From: Duganella sp. CF517
GTDB lineage: Bacteria; Pseudomonadota; Gammaproteobacteria; Burkholderiales; Burkholderiaceae_D
Assembly (NCBI RefSeq): GCF_900110275.1
Contig: NZ_FODC01000003.1
Location: forward strand, 806,001-870,000
Length of the DNA: 64,000 nt
Direction of reading: 5' to 3'
Each line of letters begins with the position of its first letter. Position 1 is the stretch's first letter. Position numbers and translations under genes: made by a program. Under the pieces are notes generated by a model. It saw nothing but the letters and a program-made list of their open reading frames with translations, made no database searches and had not been told where the DNA came from. Shown in pieces: positions 8,510 to 17,842 of the stretch.

Positions 8510-11395
8510 TCACGCGGCGTTGGCCAACTCGACCAAATCCACCGTTTTCAATCCCGACAAGTCCTGCGACAAATCGCCGACGAACGCGGCGCGACTGGCC
8601 TTGCCATCCTTGATCCAGGTGCGCACCGCCGAGCGGATATCGTCCAGCGTGCAGTTCAGCACACCGCTGCGGAACTGCTGACGCAATTCCTCGCTGATCC
8701 CGCGACGATACAAACTCCACGCGTGCGTGACCTGCTCGTGCGGCGAGTTCGGTTTATCCAGCCCCTTGATGACGCAGATAATCGCTTCCTCCAACTCCTC
8801 CTGCGAGAAGTCTTGCTCCAGCATCTGGTCGATCGCCACGTCGAAGTCGGCGTAGGTCTCGGCCAGGCGCGGATCGCGATACGATGCCATCACGAAGGTG
8901 CCGCTGCCACCGCCGTATCCAGCGCTGCCGCCATACGCTCCGCCCTTCTCGCGCAAGGCCGCATGCAGCAGCTGGTTGGTCATCAGCTCCGCAGCCACCG
9001 CCAGCGCGGCGGCCCCCGCTTCGTGCACCATCGGCGCGCGCCAAGCCACCACACAATGATTGATCTGGCTGACCGCATGCAGCGCCGCATCCGCCAGCGG
9101 CAATCCCTCCGGCGCCGGAGAAGTACCCGGCGACTCGGCTTTCGATGCCGGCAGATTGACCATGCGCGCCAGATCGGCGCTGTCGTCGCCGGAGCCGGCC
9201 GACAGCATGATCGGCGTCACACTGGTGACACGCTTGTGCAGCGCGCCCAGACGCTCCGCGATGGCGGCGATGCCTTCCGGCGTTTTACTTTGTTCCAGCA
9301 GCTTGCCGTAGAACGGCAGCGACGCCGCGCCGCCCACCACGTCGTCGAAACGTCGCAGCGGCGACAGCGGCGCGGTCGCAGCCAGCATGGCGTAACGGTT
9401 ACCCGCCTGCGCCAGGCCGGTCAGGCGGTCCTGCGCCTCGCTGTCGATCAGGAAGGCCAGGCGCTCATGCTCATCGAAACGCGTCTCCGACAAGGTGCGC
9501 GAAATCAGTTCCGCGATGCCCTCGTGGTCTTCGCGCAAGCCGCTGGCGCCGAACCACAGCTCCAGATTCAAGGCGCCGCCGGGCTGCTGGGTCGCATCCA
9601 GGCCGACGTCGAACGATGGTGCCATCAGCTGGCGCCATGCGTCGGCATCCTCGTAATCCATGTCGCCGACACCGATCTCGGTGACCACGTCCGCGTAAAG
9701 GCGCAGCCAGGGCCAGTCGGCTGCATCGAAATGCGACACGTCGTAGTTCACGCGCGCATACGACAAGCCGTTGGAGGCGATGGCGAACGGCAGCACGCGG
9801 CCCGCCTGCGCGGCCAGCGGCTCGGGCAACGGCAGCGCCGGCGCAGGATGGATGCTGACGTCCGACGGACGTATGCGCGGCAGCACCTCCGAGTTGGACG
9901 GCAATTGCTGGTGCTTGTCCAAGGCCACGGTTTCGGCTTCGATACGGGCGCGCTCGTCGTCGGTCAGCGCGGCGTCGCGCACGGCCAATTGCGCTTCTTC
10001 CATCGCGTCGCGGGCCGTGAAGTAGGTGGCGTCCGGAATGACGCTGGTGGTCAGGCGCGTCGGGCTTTCCAGCAGCGTGCGCACCAGGGACTTGAAGTAA
10101 TCCGGGTCCTGGATGGCCTCTTCCAGCTTGGCCAGATGGGCTTCGCCGTCGAGGGCGTCGAACACATCGCCGTTGCGCATGGCAACCGGCAGCGCGTGCA
10201 ACAGGCGGCTCAAGGCGTTTGGCATATGCGAGTTGGCGGTATCGCGCTGGCTGTAGCGGATGTCGCGCAACGCTGCCTGCAGCGCGTCGGTCGGCACGCC
10301 CTGCTTGGCCGCGCGCTCCAGCGCGGACCAGATGCGCACGCGCGCTTTTTCGATCTGCGGCTCGGTCAGGCCTTCCATGCCGACGTGGAAAATCAACTGG
10401 CGCGGGCCATCATCATGGCCGTTCAGCCGCGATGGACGACCGTAACCGGCCGATTCCATCGCCTTCATCAACGGCGACGAGGCGTCGCCCAGCAGGCCGG
10501 CGTCGAGCAGATAGGCGTTGTAATACGCCATCGGGTCGGTCGATTCGCCCAGCAGCCACGAAAACTGCAGGCCGTATTCGTCGGCCTTGGCCTGTTGCGA
10601 CGGGATGCGCACCTCGTTGACGCGGGGCGCGGTCCAGTATTCCGCCAACTGCGGCAGCATGCGCTCTTGCGCGGCGGCCGGCAACTTGGACAGCACGCGC
10701 AGCTTGATCTGTTCCTGGATTTCCTCGGCGCTGATCGCGCCCGCCGTCATGAACACCGCTTGCGACGGATGGTAATGACTGGCGTGGAATTCCTTGAGCA
10801 TCTCGTGCGTCAGTTCCGGGATCACCAGCGGATCGCCGCCGGATTCCACCTCGTAGGTCGTCCCTTTGAGCAGCGTGCCTTCGATGCCGCTGTACAGCGC
10901 GCGCATCGGATCGTTGAAGGCGCCCTTCATTTCATTGAACACCACGCCCTGGTAGGCCAGTTTGCCGTCCTTGATGACGTGGCGCCAGCCTTCCTGCCGG
11001 AAGTTCAGGTAGTCCAGATTCGGGAAGAAGGTCGCATCCAGATACACGTCGAGCAGATTGAAGAAATCCTTGCGGTCGGTGCTGGCGAACGGGTAGACGG
11101 TGCGGTCGGCGTAGGTGAACGCGTTCATGAAGGTGGCGGTGGAGCGGCGCAGCATCGAGAAAAACGGATCGCGCACCGGATAACGCTCGGAGCCGCACAA
11201 CGACAGGTGCTCCAGAATGTGCGCGCGGCCATCGCTGACGTCCGGCACCGTCGGGAAGGCGACCAGGAACACCAGTTCCTGCTGGTCGCTGGCCAGATGG
11301 ATGTGGCGCGCGCCGCTGCGCGGCTCGATATATTCTTCAACGGTCGCTTGCAGGGACGGGATGGAACGGCTGCCGGTTTTTTCGAAATTCGTCAT
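8510..11395 (-). CDS. M16C-family zinc metallopeptidase (presequence-protease type)
   Basis: A 961-residue two-half (clam-shell) M16C peptidase related to mitochondrial and chloroplast presequence protease PreP and insulinases. The inverted zinc motif HILEH is at residues 59-63 with the expected downstream acidic region (VFNEMKGAF), and the C-terminal half is the catalytically silent partner domain (QINHCVVAWRAP, EKGGAYGGSAGYGG). Such enzymes degrade unstructured peptides, including signal peptides and transit-like fragments. There is no signal sequence, so it is probably cytoplasmic. It is transcribed divergently from folA, with 163 bp between start codons. Confidence 0.9.
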   Translation of the reverse strand: MTNFEKTGSRSIPSLQATVEEYIEPRSGARHIHLASDQQELVFLVAFPTVPDVSDGRAHILEHLSLCGSERYPVRDPFFSMLRRSTATFMNAFTYADRTVYPFASTDRKDFFNLLDVYLDATFFPNLDYLNFRQEGWRHVIKDGKLAYQGVVFNEMKGAFNDPMRALYSGIEGTLLKGTTYEVESGGDPLVIPELTHEMLKEFHASHYHPSQAVFMTAGAISAEEIQEQIKLRVLSKLPAAAQERMLPQLAEYWTAPRVNEVRIPSQQAKADEYGLQFSWLLGESTDPMAYYNAYLLDAGLLGDASSPLMKAMESAGYGRPSRLNGHDDGPRQLIFHVGMEGLTEPQIEKARVRIWSALERAAKQGVPTDALQAALRDIRYSQRDTANSHMPNALSRLLHALPVAMRNGDVFDALDGEAHLAKLEEAIQDPDYFKSLVRTLLESPTRLTTSVIPDATYFTARDAMEEAQLAVRDAALTDDERARIEAETVALDKHQQLPSNSEVLPRIRPSDVSIHPAPALPLPEPLAAQAGRVLPFAIASNGLSYARVNYDVSHFDAADWPWLRLYADVVTEIGVGDMDYEDADAWRQLMAPSFDVGLDATQQPGGALNLELWFGASGLREDHEGIAELISRTLSETRFDEHERLAFLIDSEAQDRLTGLAQAGNRYAMLAATAPLSPLRRFDDVVGGAASLPFYGKLLEQSKTPEGIAAIAERLGALHKRVTSVTPIMLSAGSGDDSADLARMVNLPASKAESPGTSPAPEGLPLADAALHAVSQINHCVVAWRAPMVHEAGAAALAVAAELMTNQLLHAALREKGGAYGGSAGYGGGSGTFVMASYRDPRLAETYADFDVAIDQMLEQDFSQEELEEAIICVIKGLDKPNSPHEQVTHAWSLYRRGISEELRQQFRSGVLNCTLDDIRSAVRTWIKDGKASRAAFVGDLSQDLSGLKTVDLVELANAA

Positions 11396-11558
11396 AGGTA
11401 CTCGGTATGGCCATCAAGGCCGGATTCATAGGGTGTTCACGCCAGCGTTCGCGCTTGCTACTCGCTCTGGCAAATTACTTAACGGTCATGGAAGCGGACC
11501 GCAATTTCAACGATAATACCAGCCACCGGGAATTCTCACCCAACCTTACAGAGTATCC

Positions 11559-12053
11559 ATGAGCACACTGACCATCATCGTCGCCACCGACCGGCAAGGC
11601 GGCATCGGCATCAACAACACCTTGCCGTGGAAATTGCCGGAGGATCTGGCCCATTTCAAGCGCCTGACCACCGGCCATCCGATCATCATGGGCCGCAAAA
11701 CCTTCGATTCGATTGGCCGCCCGCTGCCCAACCGCCGCAACATCGTGATCACCCGCAACGCCGACTGGCGCCATGACGGCGTCGAGGCGGTGGACTCGGT
11801 CGACGCGGCCATCGCGCTGCTGGACGGCGCCGAAGGCTATGTCATCGGCGGCGCCGAGATCTACAAACAGTCCATGGCCCTGACCGACCGTTTGATCGTC
11901 ACCGAGGTCGGCGAAACCTTCGACTGCGACGCCTTCTTTCCGGCTATCGACCGCGCGCTGTGGGAGGAAACCGCCCGCGAGCAGCACACTGCCGAAACAT
12001 CGGGCTTGCCATACGCGTTTGTCACCTATCGCCTCAAAGTCCAACCGCAGTAA
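11559..12053 (+). CDS. folA: Dihydrofolate reductase
   Basis: 164 residues; reduces dihydrofolate to tetrahydrofolate with NADPH, closing the cycle opened by ThyA. Family landmarks are IVATDRQGGIGINNTLPW near the N-terminus, the active-site acid in LPEDLAHFK, GRKTFDSIGRPLPNRRNIVI for NADPH and folate, and VIGGAEIYKQ. A GATAAT at 11512-11517 is a possible -10 element, without a convincing -35. It is followed 32 bp downstream by a DUF4337 gene on the same strand. Confidence 0.96.
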   Translation: MSTLTIIVATDRQGGIGINNTLPWKLPEDLAHFKRLTTGHPIIMGRKTFDSIGRPLPNRRNIVITRNADWRHDGVEAVDSVDAAIALLDGAEGYVIGGAEIYKQSMALTDRLIVTEVGETFDCDAFFPAIDRALWEETAREQHTAETSGLPYAFVTYRLKVQPQ

Positions 12054-12085
12054 AGTTTAACTTCTCTTCAAGGATTCAACCAATC

Positions 12086-12652
12086 ATGTCAGGCCAAGGA
12101 TTTCACGTACACGGACCGCACGATCACGCGGTGGAACATGCAGCCCACGGAAACGATGGCTTTTCGAACAATATTGCCGTCATGACGGCCATCCTGGCGA
12201 CCGTTGGCGCCGCCTTCGGTTATCTGGGCGGGGCCACGCAAAACGACGCGGCCATGTTCAAGAACAACGCCGCGATCGACAAGACGCAGGCCGCCAACAG
12301 CTGGAATTACTACCAGGCCAAGTCGAGCAAGCAAAACCTGGCCGAGCTGGCCATGACGCTGCCGGGAGTCGATCCTAAGAAATATGAGGCCGAGGTGGCC
12401 CGCTACAAGGCCGAAAAGGACGATATCCGCAAGGAAGCGGAAAAGTGGGAAGAGTCGTCGAAGGAATGGAATCACAAGTCCGACGAGGCCATGCACCACC
12501 ACCACCAGTGGGCCTTGGCCACCACCGCCGAGCAGATCGCCATTTCGCTGGCGGCCATTACGCTGCTCACGCGAAAGAAATGGATGATGGGGTTGGCGTA
12601 TGGCGTGGCCGGTGTCGGCATCGCGATGGGCGTCTTCGCCTGGCTCCATTAA
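12086..12652 (+). CDS. DUF4337-family membrane protein
   Basis: 188 residues. The ATG at 12086 is preceded by AAGGA (12069-12073), and the N-terminal His-rich segment (HVHGPHDHAVEHAAHGND) begins there; the upstream open frame belongs to folA. One transmembrane segment lies near residues 29-48 (NNIAVMTAILATVGAAFGYL), then a charged, Lys/Glu-rich helical domain of about 85 residues, then two hydrophobic segments at the C-terminus. This layout fits the DUF4337 family, whose function is unknown. It probably shares a transcript with folA. Confidence 0.8.
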   Translation: MSGQGFHVHGPHDHAVEHAAHGNDGFSNNIAVMTAILATVGAAFGYLGGATQNDAAMFKNNAAIDKTQAANSWNYYQAKSSKQNLAELAMTLPGVDPKKYEAEVARYKAEKDDIRKEAEKWEESSKEWNHKSDEAMHHHHQWALATTAEQIAISLAAITLLTRKKWMMGLAYGVAGVGIAMGVFAWLH

Positions 12653-12815
12653 GGTCGGGCGGGCTGTAATACGCCCGTCACACCGCTGAGGCACTCTACT
12701 GCGCGGTTTGGTCATTTTTTCTATATGATATTTTTTTCCCGCAGCGCGCGCATTTCTGCGAGAATCCCGTTCTTATTTTTTTTCTGCGATTCCTAGCAAT
12801 AGTGTCGCGCCCTGT

Positions 12816-12853
12816 CCGCCCCTTCACATTTGTAAGGGGCGGCTTGCTTTTTT
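12816..12853 (+). terminator. Terminator-like hairpin in the decarboxylase leader (possible attenuator)
   Basis: A 9-bp stem, CCGCCCCTT (12816-12824) with AAGGGGCGG (12834-12842), a 9-base loop and then CTTGCTTTTTT running directly into the GGAG ribosome site (12854-12857) of the decarboxylase. It is 160 bp past the DUF4337 stop, so it may end that transcript, but its position touching the next gene's ribosome site is equally compatible with attenuation in that gene's own leader. Confidence 0.7.
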
Positions 12854-12863
12854 GGAGACATGC

Positions 12864-15122
12864 ATGAAATTTCGTTTCCCCATCGTCATCATCGACGAGG
12901 ATTTCCGTTCCGAGAACACGTCCGGCCTGGGCATTCGCGCCCTCGCCGATGCAATGGAAAAAGAAGGCATGGAAGTGGTGGGCGTGACCAGCTACGGCGA
13001 CCTGTCCCAGTTCGCCCAGCAGCAATCGCGCGCGTCGGCCTTCGTGCTGTCGATCGATGACGAGGAATTCGGCGCCGGCTCGGTCGAGGAAACCGACACC
13101 GCGCTCAAATCGCTGCGCGCCTTCGTCGAGGAAATCCGCTACAAGAACGCCGACATCCCGATCTACCTGTACGGCGAAACGCGCACCTCGCGCCACATCC
13201 CCAACGACATCCTGCGCGAGCTGCACGGCTTCATCCACATGTTCGAGGACACGCCGGAATTCGTCGCCCGCCACATCATCCGCGAGGCCAAGTCCTACCT
13301 GGACGGCCTGTCGCCGCCGTTCTTCCGCGCGCTGGTGCACTACGCCAACGACGGTTCGTACTCGTGGCACTGCCCCGGCCACTCGGGCGGCGTGGCCTTC
13401 CTGAAGTCGCCGATCGGCCAGATGTTCCACCAGTTCTTCGGCGAGAACATGCTGCGCGCCGACGTCTGCAACGCCGTCGAGGAACTCGGCCAGCTGCTCG
13501 ACCACACCGGCCCGGTGGCCGCGTCCGAGCGCAACGCCGCGCGCATCTTCAACGCCGACCACTGCTACTTCGTCACCAACGGCACGTCGACGTCCAACAA
13601 AATGGTGTGGCACTCGACCGTGGCGCCGGGCGACATCGTCGTCGTCGACCGCAACTGCCACAAGTCGATCCTGCACTCGATCATCATGTGCGGCGCGATT
13701 CCGGTGTTCCTGATGCCGACCCGTAACCACCTGGGCATCATCGGTCCGATTCCGCTGGAAGAGTTCTCGATGGAAAGCATTCAACGCAAAATCGAGGCGA
13801 ATCCGTTCGCCCGCGAAGCCAAGAACAAAAAGCCGCGCATCCTGACCATCACGCAGTCGACCTACGACGGCGTGGTCTACAACGTCGAAACCCTGCGCGA
13901 GCTGCTGGACGGCAAGATCGACACCCTGCACTTCGACGAAGCGTGGCTGCCGCACGCCACCTTCCACGATTTTTACAAGGACATGCACGCGATCGGCAAG
14001 GACCGTCCGCGCGCCAAGGAATCGATGATCTTCTCGACGCAGTCGACCCACAAGCTGCTCGCCGGCCTGTCGCAGGCCTCGCAAGTGCTGGTGCGCGAAT
14101 CGGAAACGGTCAAGCTCGACCGCGACGCCTTCAACGAGGCGTACCTGATGCACACGTCGACCTCGCCGCAGTACTCGATCATCGCCTCGTGCGACGTCGC
14201 CGCCGCGATGATGGAAGCGCCGGGCGGCACCGCGCTGGTCGAGGAATCGATCCTGGAGGCGCTGGACTTCCGCCGCGCCATGCAGAAGATCGATCAGGAA
14301 TGGGGCAAGGACTGGTGGTTCCAGGTGTGGGGTCCGCAGGACTTCGCCGAGGAAGGCATCGGTTCGCGCGAAGACTGGGTCATCCGCGCCGAGGACGACT
14401 GGCACGGCTTCGGCAACCTGGCGCCGAACTTCAACATGCTCGACCCGATCAAGGCGACCATCGTCAACCCGGGCCTGTCGCTCGACGGCCAGTTCGCCGA
14501 CAGCGGCATTCCGGCGTCGATCGTCACCAAGTACCTGGCCGAGCACGGCGTGATCATCGAGAAGTGCGGCCTTTACTCGTTCTTCATCATGTTCACGATC
14601 GGCATCACCAAGGGCCGCTGGAACACGCTATTGACCGCGCTGCAGCAGTTCAAGGACGATTACGACAAGAACCAGCCGATGTGGCGCATCCTGCCGGAAT
14701 TCGCGGCCGCCAACCCGACCTACGAAAAAATGGGCCTGCGCGACCTGTGCCAGCAGATCCACGATTTCTACAAGGCCTACGACGTGGCGCGCCTGACCAC
14801 CGAGATGTACCTGTCGGACATGATCCCGGCGATGAAGCCGTCGGACGCGTTCGCCAAGATGGCGCACCGCGAAATCGAGCGCGTGGCGATCGAGGAGCTG
14901 GAAGGCCGCATCACGTCGATCCTGCTGACGCCTTACCCGCCGGGCATTCCGCTGCTGATTCCGGGCGAGCGCTTCAACAAGACCATCGTCGACTACCTGC
15001 GCTTCGCACGCGACTTCAACGAGCGCTTCCCGGGCTTCGAGACGGACGTGCACGGCCTGGTCAAGCGCGAGGTCGATGGCAAGCGTGGCTACTTCGTCGA
15101 TTGCGTCAAGCTGGACGCTTGA
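12864..15122 (+). CDS. Orn/Lys/Arg decarboxylase, biodegradative (AdiA/LdcC) type
   Basis: 752 residues, the usual length for the large PLP-dependent fold-I decarboxylases, with an N-terminal response-regulator-like wing domain (FPIVIIDEDFRSENTSGLG), the PLP domain (GTSTSNKMVWHS, HFDEAWLPHATF, Schiff-base Lys397 in STQSTHKLLAGLSQ) and a C-terminal domain (TPYPPGIPLLIPGERF). It removes CO2 from a basic amino acid, consuming a cytoplasmic proton, in acid resistance or polyamine supply. Arginine is the best guess from resemblance to AdiA, but lysine or ornithine cannot be excluded. The start at 12864 follows GGAG at 12854-12857; the frame extends four codons upstream to a TTG without such a site. 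No antiporter gene is adjacent. Confidence 0.9.
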   Translation: MKFRFPIVIIDEDFRSENTSGLGIRALADAMEKEGMEVVGVTSYGDLSQFAQQQSRASAFVLSIDDEEFGAGSVEETDTALKSLRAFVEEIRYKNADIPIYLYGETRTSRHIPNDILRELHGFIHMFEDTPEFVARHIIREAKSYLDGLSPPFFRALVHYANDGSYSWHCPGHSGGVAFLKSPIGQMFHQFFGENMLRADVCNAVEELGQLLDHTGPVAASERNAARIFNADHCYFVTNGTSTSNKMVWHSTVAPGDIVVVDRNCHKSILHSIIMCGAIPVFLMPTRNHLGIIGPIPLEEFSMESIQRKIEANPFAREAKNKKPRILTITQSTYDGVVYNVETLRELLDGKIDTLHFDEAWLPHATFHDFYKDMHAIGKDRPRAKESMIFSTQSTHKLLAGLSQASQVLVRESETVKLDRDAFNEAYLMHTSTSPQYSIIASCDVAAAMMEAPGGTALVEESILEALDFRRAMQKIDQEWGKDWWFQVWGPQDFAEEGIGSREDWVIRAEDDWHGFGNLAPNFNMLDPIKATIVNPGLSLDGQFADSGIPASIVTKYLAEHGVIIEKCGLYSFFIMFTIGITKGRWNTLLTALQQFKDDYDKNQPMWRILPEFAAANPTYEKMGLRDLCQQIHDFYKAYDVARLTTEMYLSDMIPAMKPSDAFAKMAHREIERVAIEELEGRITSILLTPYPPGIPLLIPGERFNKTIVDYLRFARDFNERFPGFETDVHGLVKREVDGKRGYFVDCVKLDA

Positions 15123-15178
15123 TGGGTTGGCCGGCATGGGCCGGCCGATATGCTAACGATATGATAGATTTCCGGCTT

Positions 15179-15199
15179 GGGCGTGCCGCCGGCACGCCC
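15179..15199 (+). other. Strong hairpin upstream of the YqaE gene
   Basis: GGGCGTGCC (15179-15187) pairs with GGCACGCCC (15191-15199) across a 3-base loop, 32 bp before the YqaE start. No T-run follows, so it is not a standard intrinsic terminator; it may stabilise the decarboxylase mRNA end or structure the YqaE leader. A weaker GGCCGGC/GCCGGCC hairpin lies at 15129-15146. Confidence 0.5.
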
Positions 15200-15231
15200 C
15201 CGTCGTCATCAGATAGAGAGACAAGACACAC

Positions 15232-15423
15232 ATGCGCCTTATTATCGCCCTGATTCTTCCGTGGCTGACCTTCTTCACGATCGGCCGTCCGTTCGCCGGC
15301 ATCATCTGCCTGATCCTGCAAATCACGCTGATCGGCTGGCTGCCGGCCGCGATCTGGGCGGTGTACGCGCTGAGCCAGTACAAGACCGACCAGAAGATCC
15401 GCGACGCCATGGGCGGCCGCTAA
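15232..15423 (+). CDS. YqaE/Pmp3-family small membrane protein
   Basis: 63 residues, two transmembrane helices (about 2-26 and 30-50) and a short basic tail ending DAMGGR. The sequence pattern LILPWLTFFTIGRPFAGIICLILQITLIGWLPAAIWAVYAL is split here by its family features: a PW/LTFF first helix and a GWLPAAIWAVYAL second helix, as in Pmp3/UPF0057 proteolipids that affect membrane potential under stress. AGAGAGAC precedes the ATG by about 8 bases. It may be transcribed with the decarboxylase upstream, both then being stress-related. Confidence 0.82.
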   Translation: MRLIIALILPWLTFFTIGRPFAGIICLILQITLIGWLPAAIWAVYALSQYKTDQKIRDAMGGR

Positions 15424-15440
15424 GGTCGGTCCAACCGGGC

Positions 15441-16325
15441 TTAACCTGCCACACCCACGGTCAACGTCGCCACATACCCATCGGTGGCATTCCCCGTGAC
15501 CGTGGACATCTGCAATGAATACCCGTCGCTGAACACGTTATCGGTCGCCAGACTGATGCGCGCCATGTTGCTGACGCTGGCGCTGTAGCCGGCCGTCGCA
15601 TACACCGCGTTGCAGGTGGCCACCGGGAAGGTGAACTGCGACGTCTTGATCCGGTTCGCCGCGCTGGTCGCCGCGGTGAGCGACCGGTACACCTCGAAAT
15701 GCACGTGCGGCACCCTGCCGTCATAACATCCCGGGAATATGCTGGTGAAGGTCAGGCCGCCGCTGCTGTCGGTCGCCTGCACGCCGCGCAGATAGTTTTG
15801 GGTCGTCACGCCGTTCGAATACAACGAATAGTTGCCGTCGCGGTCGCAGTGCCACAGGTAGATCGCGTAACCCTCCAGCGACGCGCAACTGCCGCTGACA
15901 TTGACCACCTGGAGCTTGATCGTCAGCGGCACGCCCGCCGCCACGCCAGTCGGTCCATTAAAACTGCTGCGGATGTCGCTGCGCACGACGCCCGATTGCG
16001 TCAGCACATTGACCACGCCGCTCGAATTGCTGTTGGTGCCGTCGCCCGGATACGGGCCGCCGGTCTCCTCCGGGATCACCGAGCACGAGCCGTTGGTGGT
16101 GGTCGTGGTGGTGGTCGTGGGCGTGGTGGTGGCTGGCGTCGCGACCGTCGCGGTCGTGCTGCTGGTATCGGTGGCGCTGTCCGAACCGCCGCCGCAACCC
16201 ATCATCGGCAGCGCCGACGCGCCCGCCAACAGCCAGCGCAACGTCTGTCGACGGTCGCTGTTCAGGTTGAGCATTGCGGTCAGATCGGCCGCCAGGCTGT
16301 GTTCGTTATCGTCATGATGTTCCAT
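15441..16325 (-). CDS. Intradiol ring-cleavage dioxygenase-like exported lipoprotein
   Basis: 294 residues. A basic N-terminal region with RR at 25-26 leads to a hydrophobic stretch ending MMGC, giving a lipobox-like Cys44 and possibly Tat export. A Thr-rich linker (about 56-77) follows, then an intradiol dioxygenase domain with the ETGGPYPG entry motif and presumptive iron ligands Tyr178 (NYLRG), Tyr201 (PGCYDG), His207 and His209 (VPHVHFEV). Classical enzymes cleave catechols between the hydroxyls in the cytoplasm; this is an envelope-anchored version whose substrate is unknown. It lies downstream of, and probably in one transcript with, the Spy/CpxP-like gene, so it may belong to the Cpx-like response. 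Confidence 0.85.
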   Translation of the reverse strand: MEHHDDNEHSLAADLTAMLNLNSDRRQTLRWLLAGASALPMMGCGGGSDSATDTSSTTATVATPATTTPTTTTTTTTNGSCSVIPEETGGPYPGDGTNSNSSGVVNVLTQSGVVRSDIRSSFNGPTGVAAGVPLTIKLQVVNVSGSCASLEGYAIYLWHCDRDGNYSLYSNGVTTQNYLRGVQATDSSGGLTFTSIFPGCYDGRVPHVHFEVYRSLTAATSAANRIKTSQFTFPVATCNAVYATAGYSASVSNMARISLATDNVFSDGYSLQMSTVTGNATDGYVATLTVGVAG

Positions 16326-16353
16326 GCTTGCTCCCCTTTTTTGGTTGAACCGC

Positions 16354-16376
16354 CACCCCGCGATGGCCGGGGTGGT
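16354..16376 (-). other. Intercistronic hairpin between the Spy-like and dioxygenase genes
   Basis: CCACCCCG (16354-16361) pairs with CGGGGTGG (16369-16376) across a 7-base loop, with a partial GAAC/GTTC extension outside. Read on the minus strand, no T-run follows; the dioxygenase ribosome site AAAAAAGGGGAG comes next. It may protect the upstream message or set the ratio of the two proteins rather than stop transcription. Confidence 0.5.
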
Positions 16377-16397
16377 TCGGTGGTGCTGCGAAATACG

Positions 16398-16940
16398 TCA
16401 GGAACGTGGGCGGCGCGGTTTGTCCCTGCCGTCCTTGTCCCCTTGCAGCTTCTTGCGCTGCTCGGGCGTCAGCACCGCCAACAGCTTTTGCTCGGTGCGC
16501 ACACGCTGCAACGAGATGTTGGCCATGGCGGTCGCCGCCGCTTGTGCCAGCGATGCCGCTTTGGCGTCGTCGTACTTGTCGGCGCCGGCCAGCGCGCGCA
16601 GTGCTTCCTGCGCCTTGGCGGCGGCTCTGCCCTGCTCGCGCAGATACGGTTGCTCTTCATGCAGGATCGCGAACACCTTGTCGTCCTGCGCTTCGCTCAA
16701 CTCGATGGAGCGCAGAAAGAAAGGACGCGCCGCCATGCCGACCATGCCCGGTGGACCGAATGGCGGCATGCCGCCCTGCATGCGTGGCCCGGCGTCGGGG
16801 CCGTCGCGATCCGGCCCGCCGTGGGGCATGGCCGCGCCGTGGTCATCGATGTCGTTGGCGCCGACGGCGCCGGCGCACAACGGCAGCGCCACAGCCATCG
16901 CCAGCAATATCTTTTTCAAGCCTGTTTTATTGGTTTTCAT
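16398..16940 (-). CDS. Spy/CpxP-family periplasmic stress protein
   Basis: 180 residues with a clear signal peptide (residues 1 to about 28, KKILLAMAVALPLCAGAVGA), then a His/Gly/Pro/Met-rich stretch (about 33-68) and an all-helical domain ending in the LTXXQ signature (LLAVLTPEQRKKL). Spy/CpxP proteins chaperone misfolded periplasmic proteins, and CpxP also damps the CpxA sensor. The gene faces a CpxR/CpxA-like pair across a region with three CpxR-box-like sites, the arrangement expected for an autoregulated envelope-stress loop. AAGGATGGA precedes the start. The Met/His-rich segment could bind metal (inference). Confidence 0.85.
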   Translation of the reverse strand: MKTNKTGLKKILLAMAVALPLCAGAVGANDIDDHGAAMPHGGPDRDGPDAGPRMQGGMPPFGPPGMVGMAARPFFLRSIELSEAQDDKVFAILHEEQPYLREQGRAAAKAQEALRALAGADKYDDAKAASLAQAAATAMANISLQRVRTEQKLLAVLTPEQRKKLQGDKDGRDKPRRPRS

Positions 16941-16991
16941 GCAAATCCATCCTTATCTCAACTGGAAGACGCCATTCTCTAGTTGCCCTAT

Positions 16992-17027
16992 GTTAAGTAG
17001 CGTAAGGACAACGTAAATCGGCGTAAA
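16992..17027. promoter_or_regulatory. Two CpxR-box-like direct repeats, proximal to the Spy-like gene
   Basis: GTTAA-N5-GTAAG at 16992-17006 and GTAAA-N5-GTAAA at 17013-17027 form four half-sites in near-helical phase (10, 11 and 10 base steps). The E. coli CpxR consensus is GTAAA-N5-GTAAA, so the second is a perfect match. They lie 52-87 bp upstream of the Spy-like start. Confidence 0.75.
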
Positions 17028-17066
17028 GGCCGCATTCGTGGTCGAATTGCGCGTGGGCAAGCCGTT

Positions 17067-17081
17067 GTAAATCGGCGTAAA
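17067..17081. promoter_or_regulatory. CpxR-box-like site upstream of the response regulator
   Basis: A third GTAAA-N5-GTAAA, with the same TCGGC spacer as the box at 17013-17027, 66 bp before the response-regulator ATG. A TATGAT at 17110-17115 could be the -10 element; no good -35 stands in front of it, which fits a promoter that needs the activator bound at this box. Confidence 0.7.
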
Positions 17082-17146
17082 AGTGGGCTGGAGGGTCCTG
17101 CCCGGCTGGTATGATTGACGATCCTTATAGAAAGAATTGCGCGGCA

Positions 17147-17839
<693 letters not shown>

Positions 17840-17842
17840 CCT

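Noticed and set aside
8456..11431. A 991-residue open frame on the + strand
   Set aside because: Antisense of the M16C peptidase, which has a clear HxxEH motif; the shadow is Arg/Gln/His-rich.
12696..14546. A 616-residue minus-strand frame across the decarboxylase
   Set aside because: Antisense shadow; composition dominated by Arg, Val and Asp with no motif, while the + strand has full PLP-enzyme motifs.
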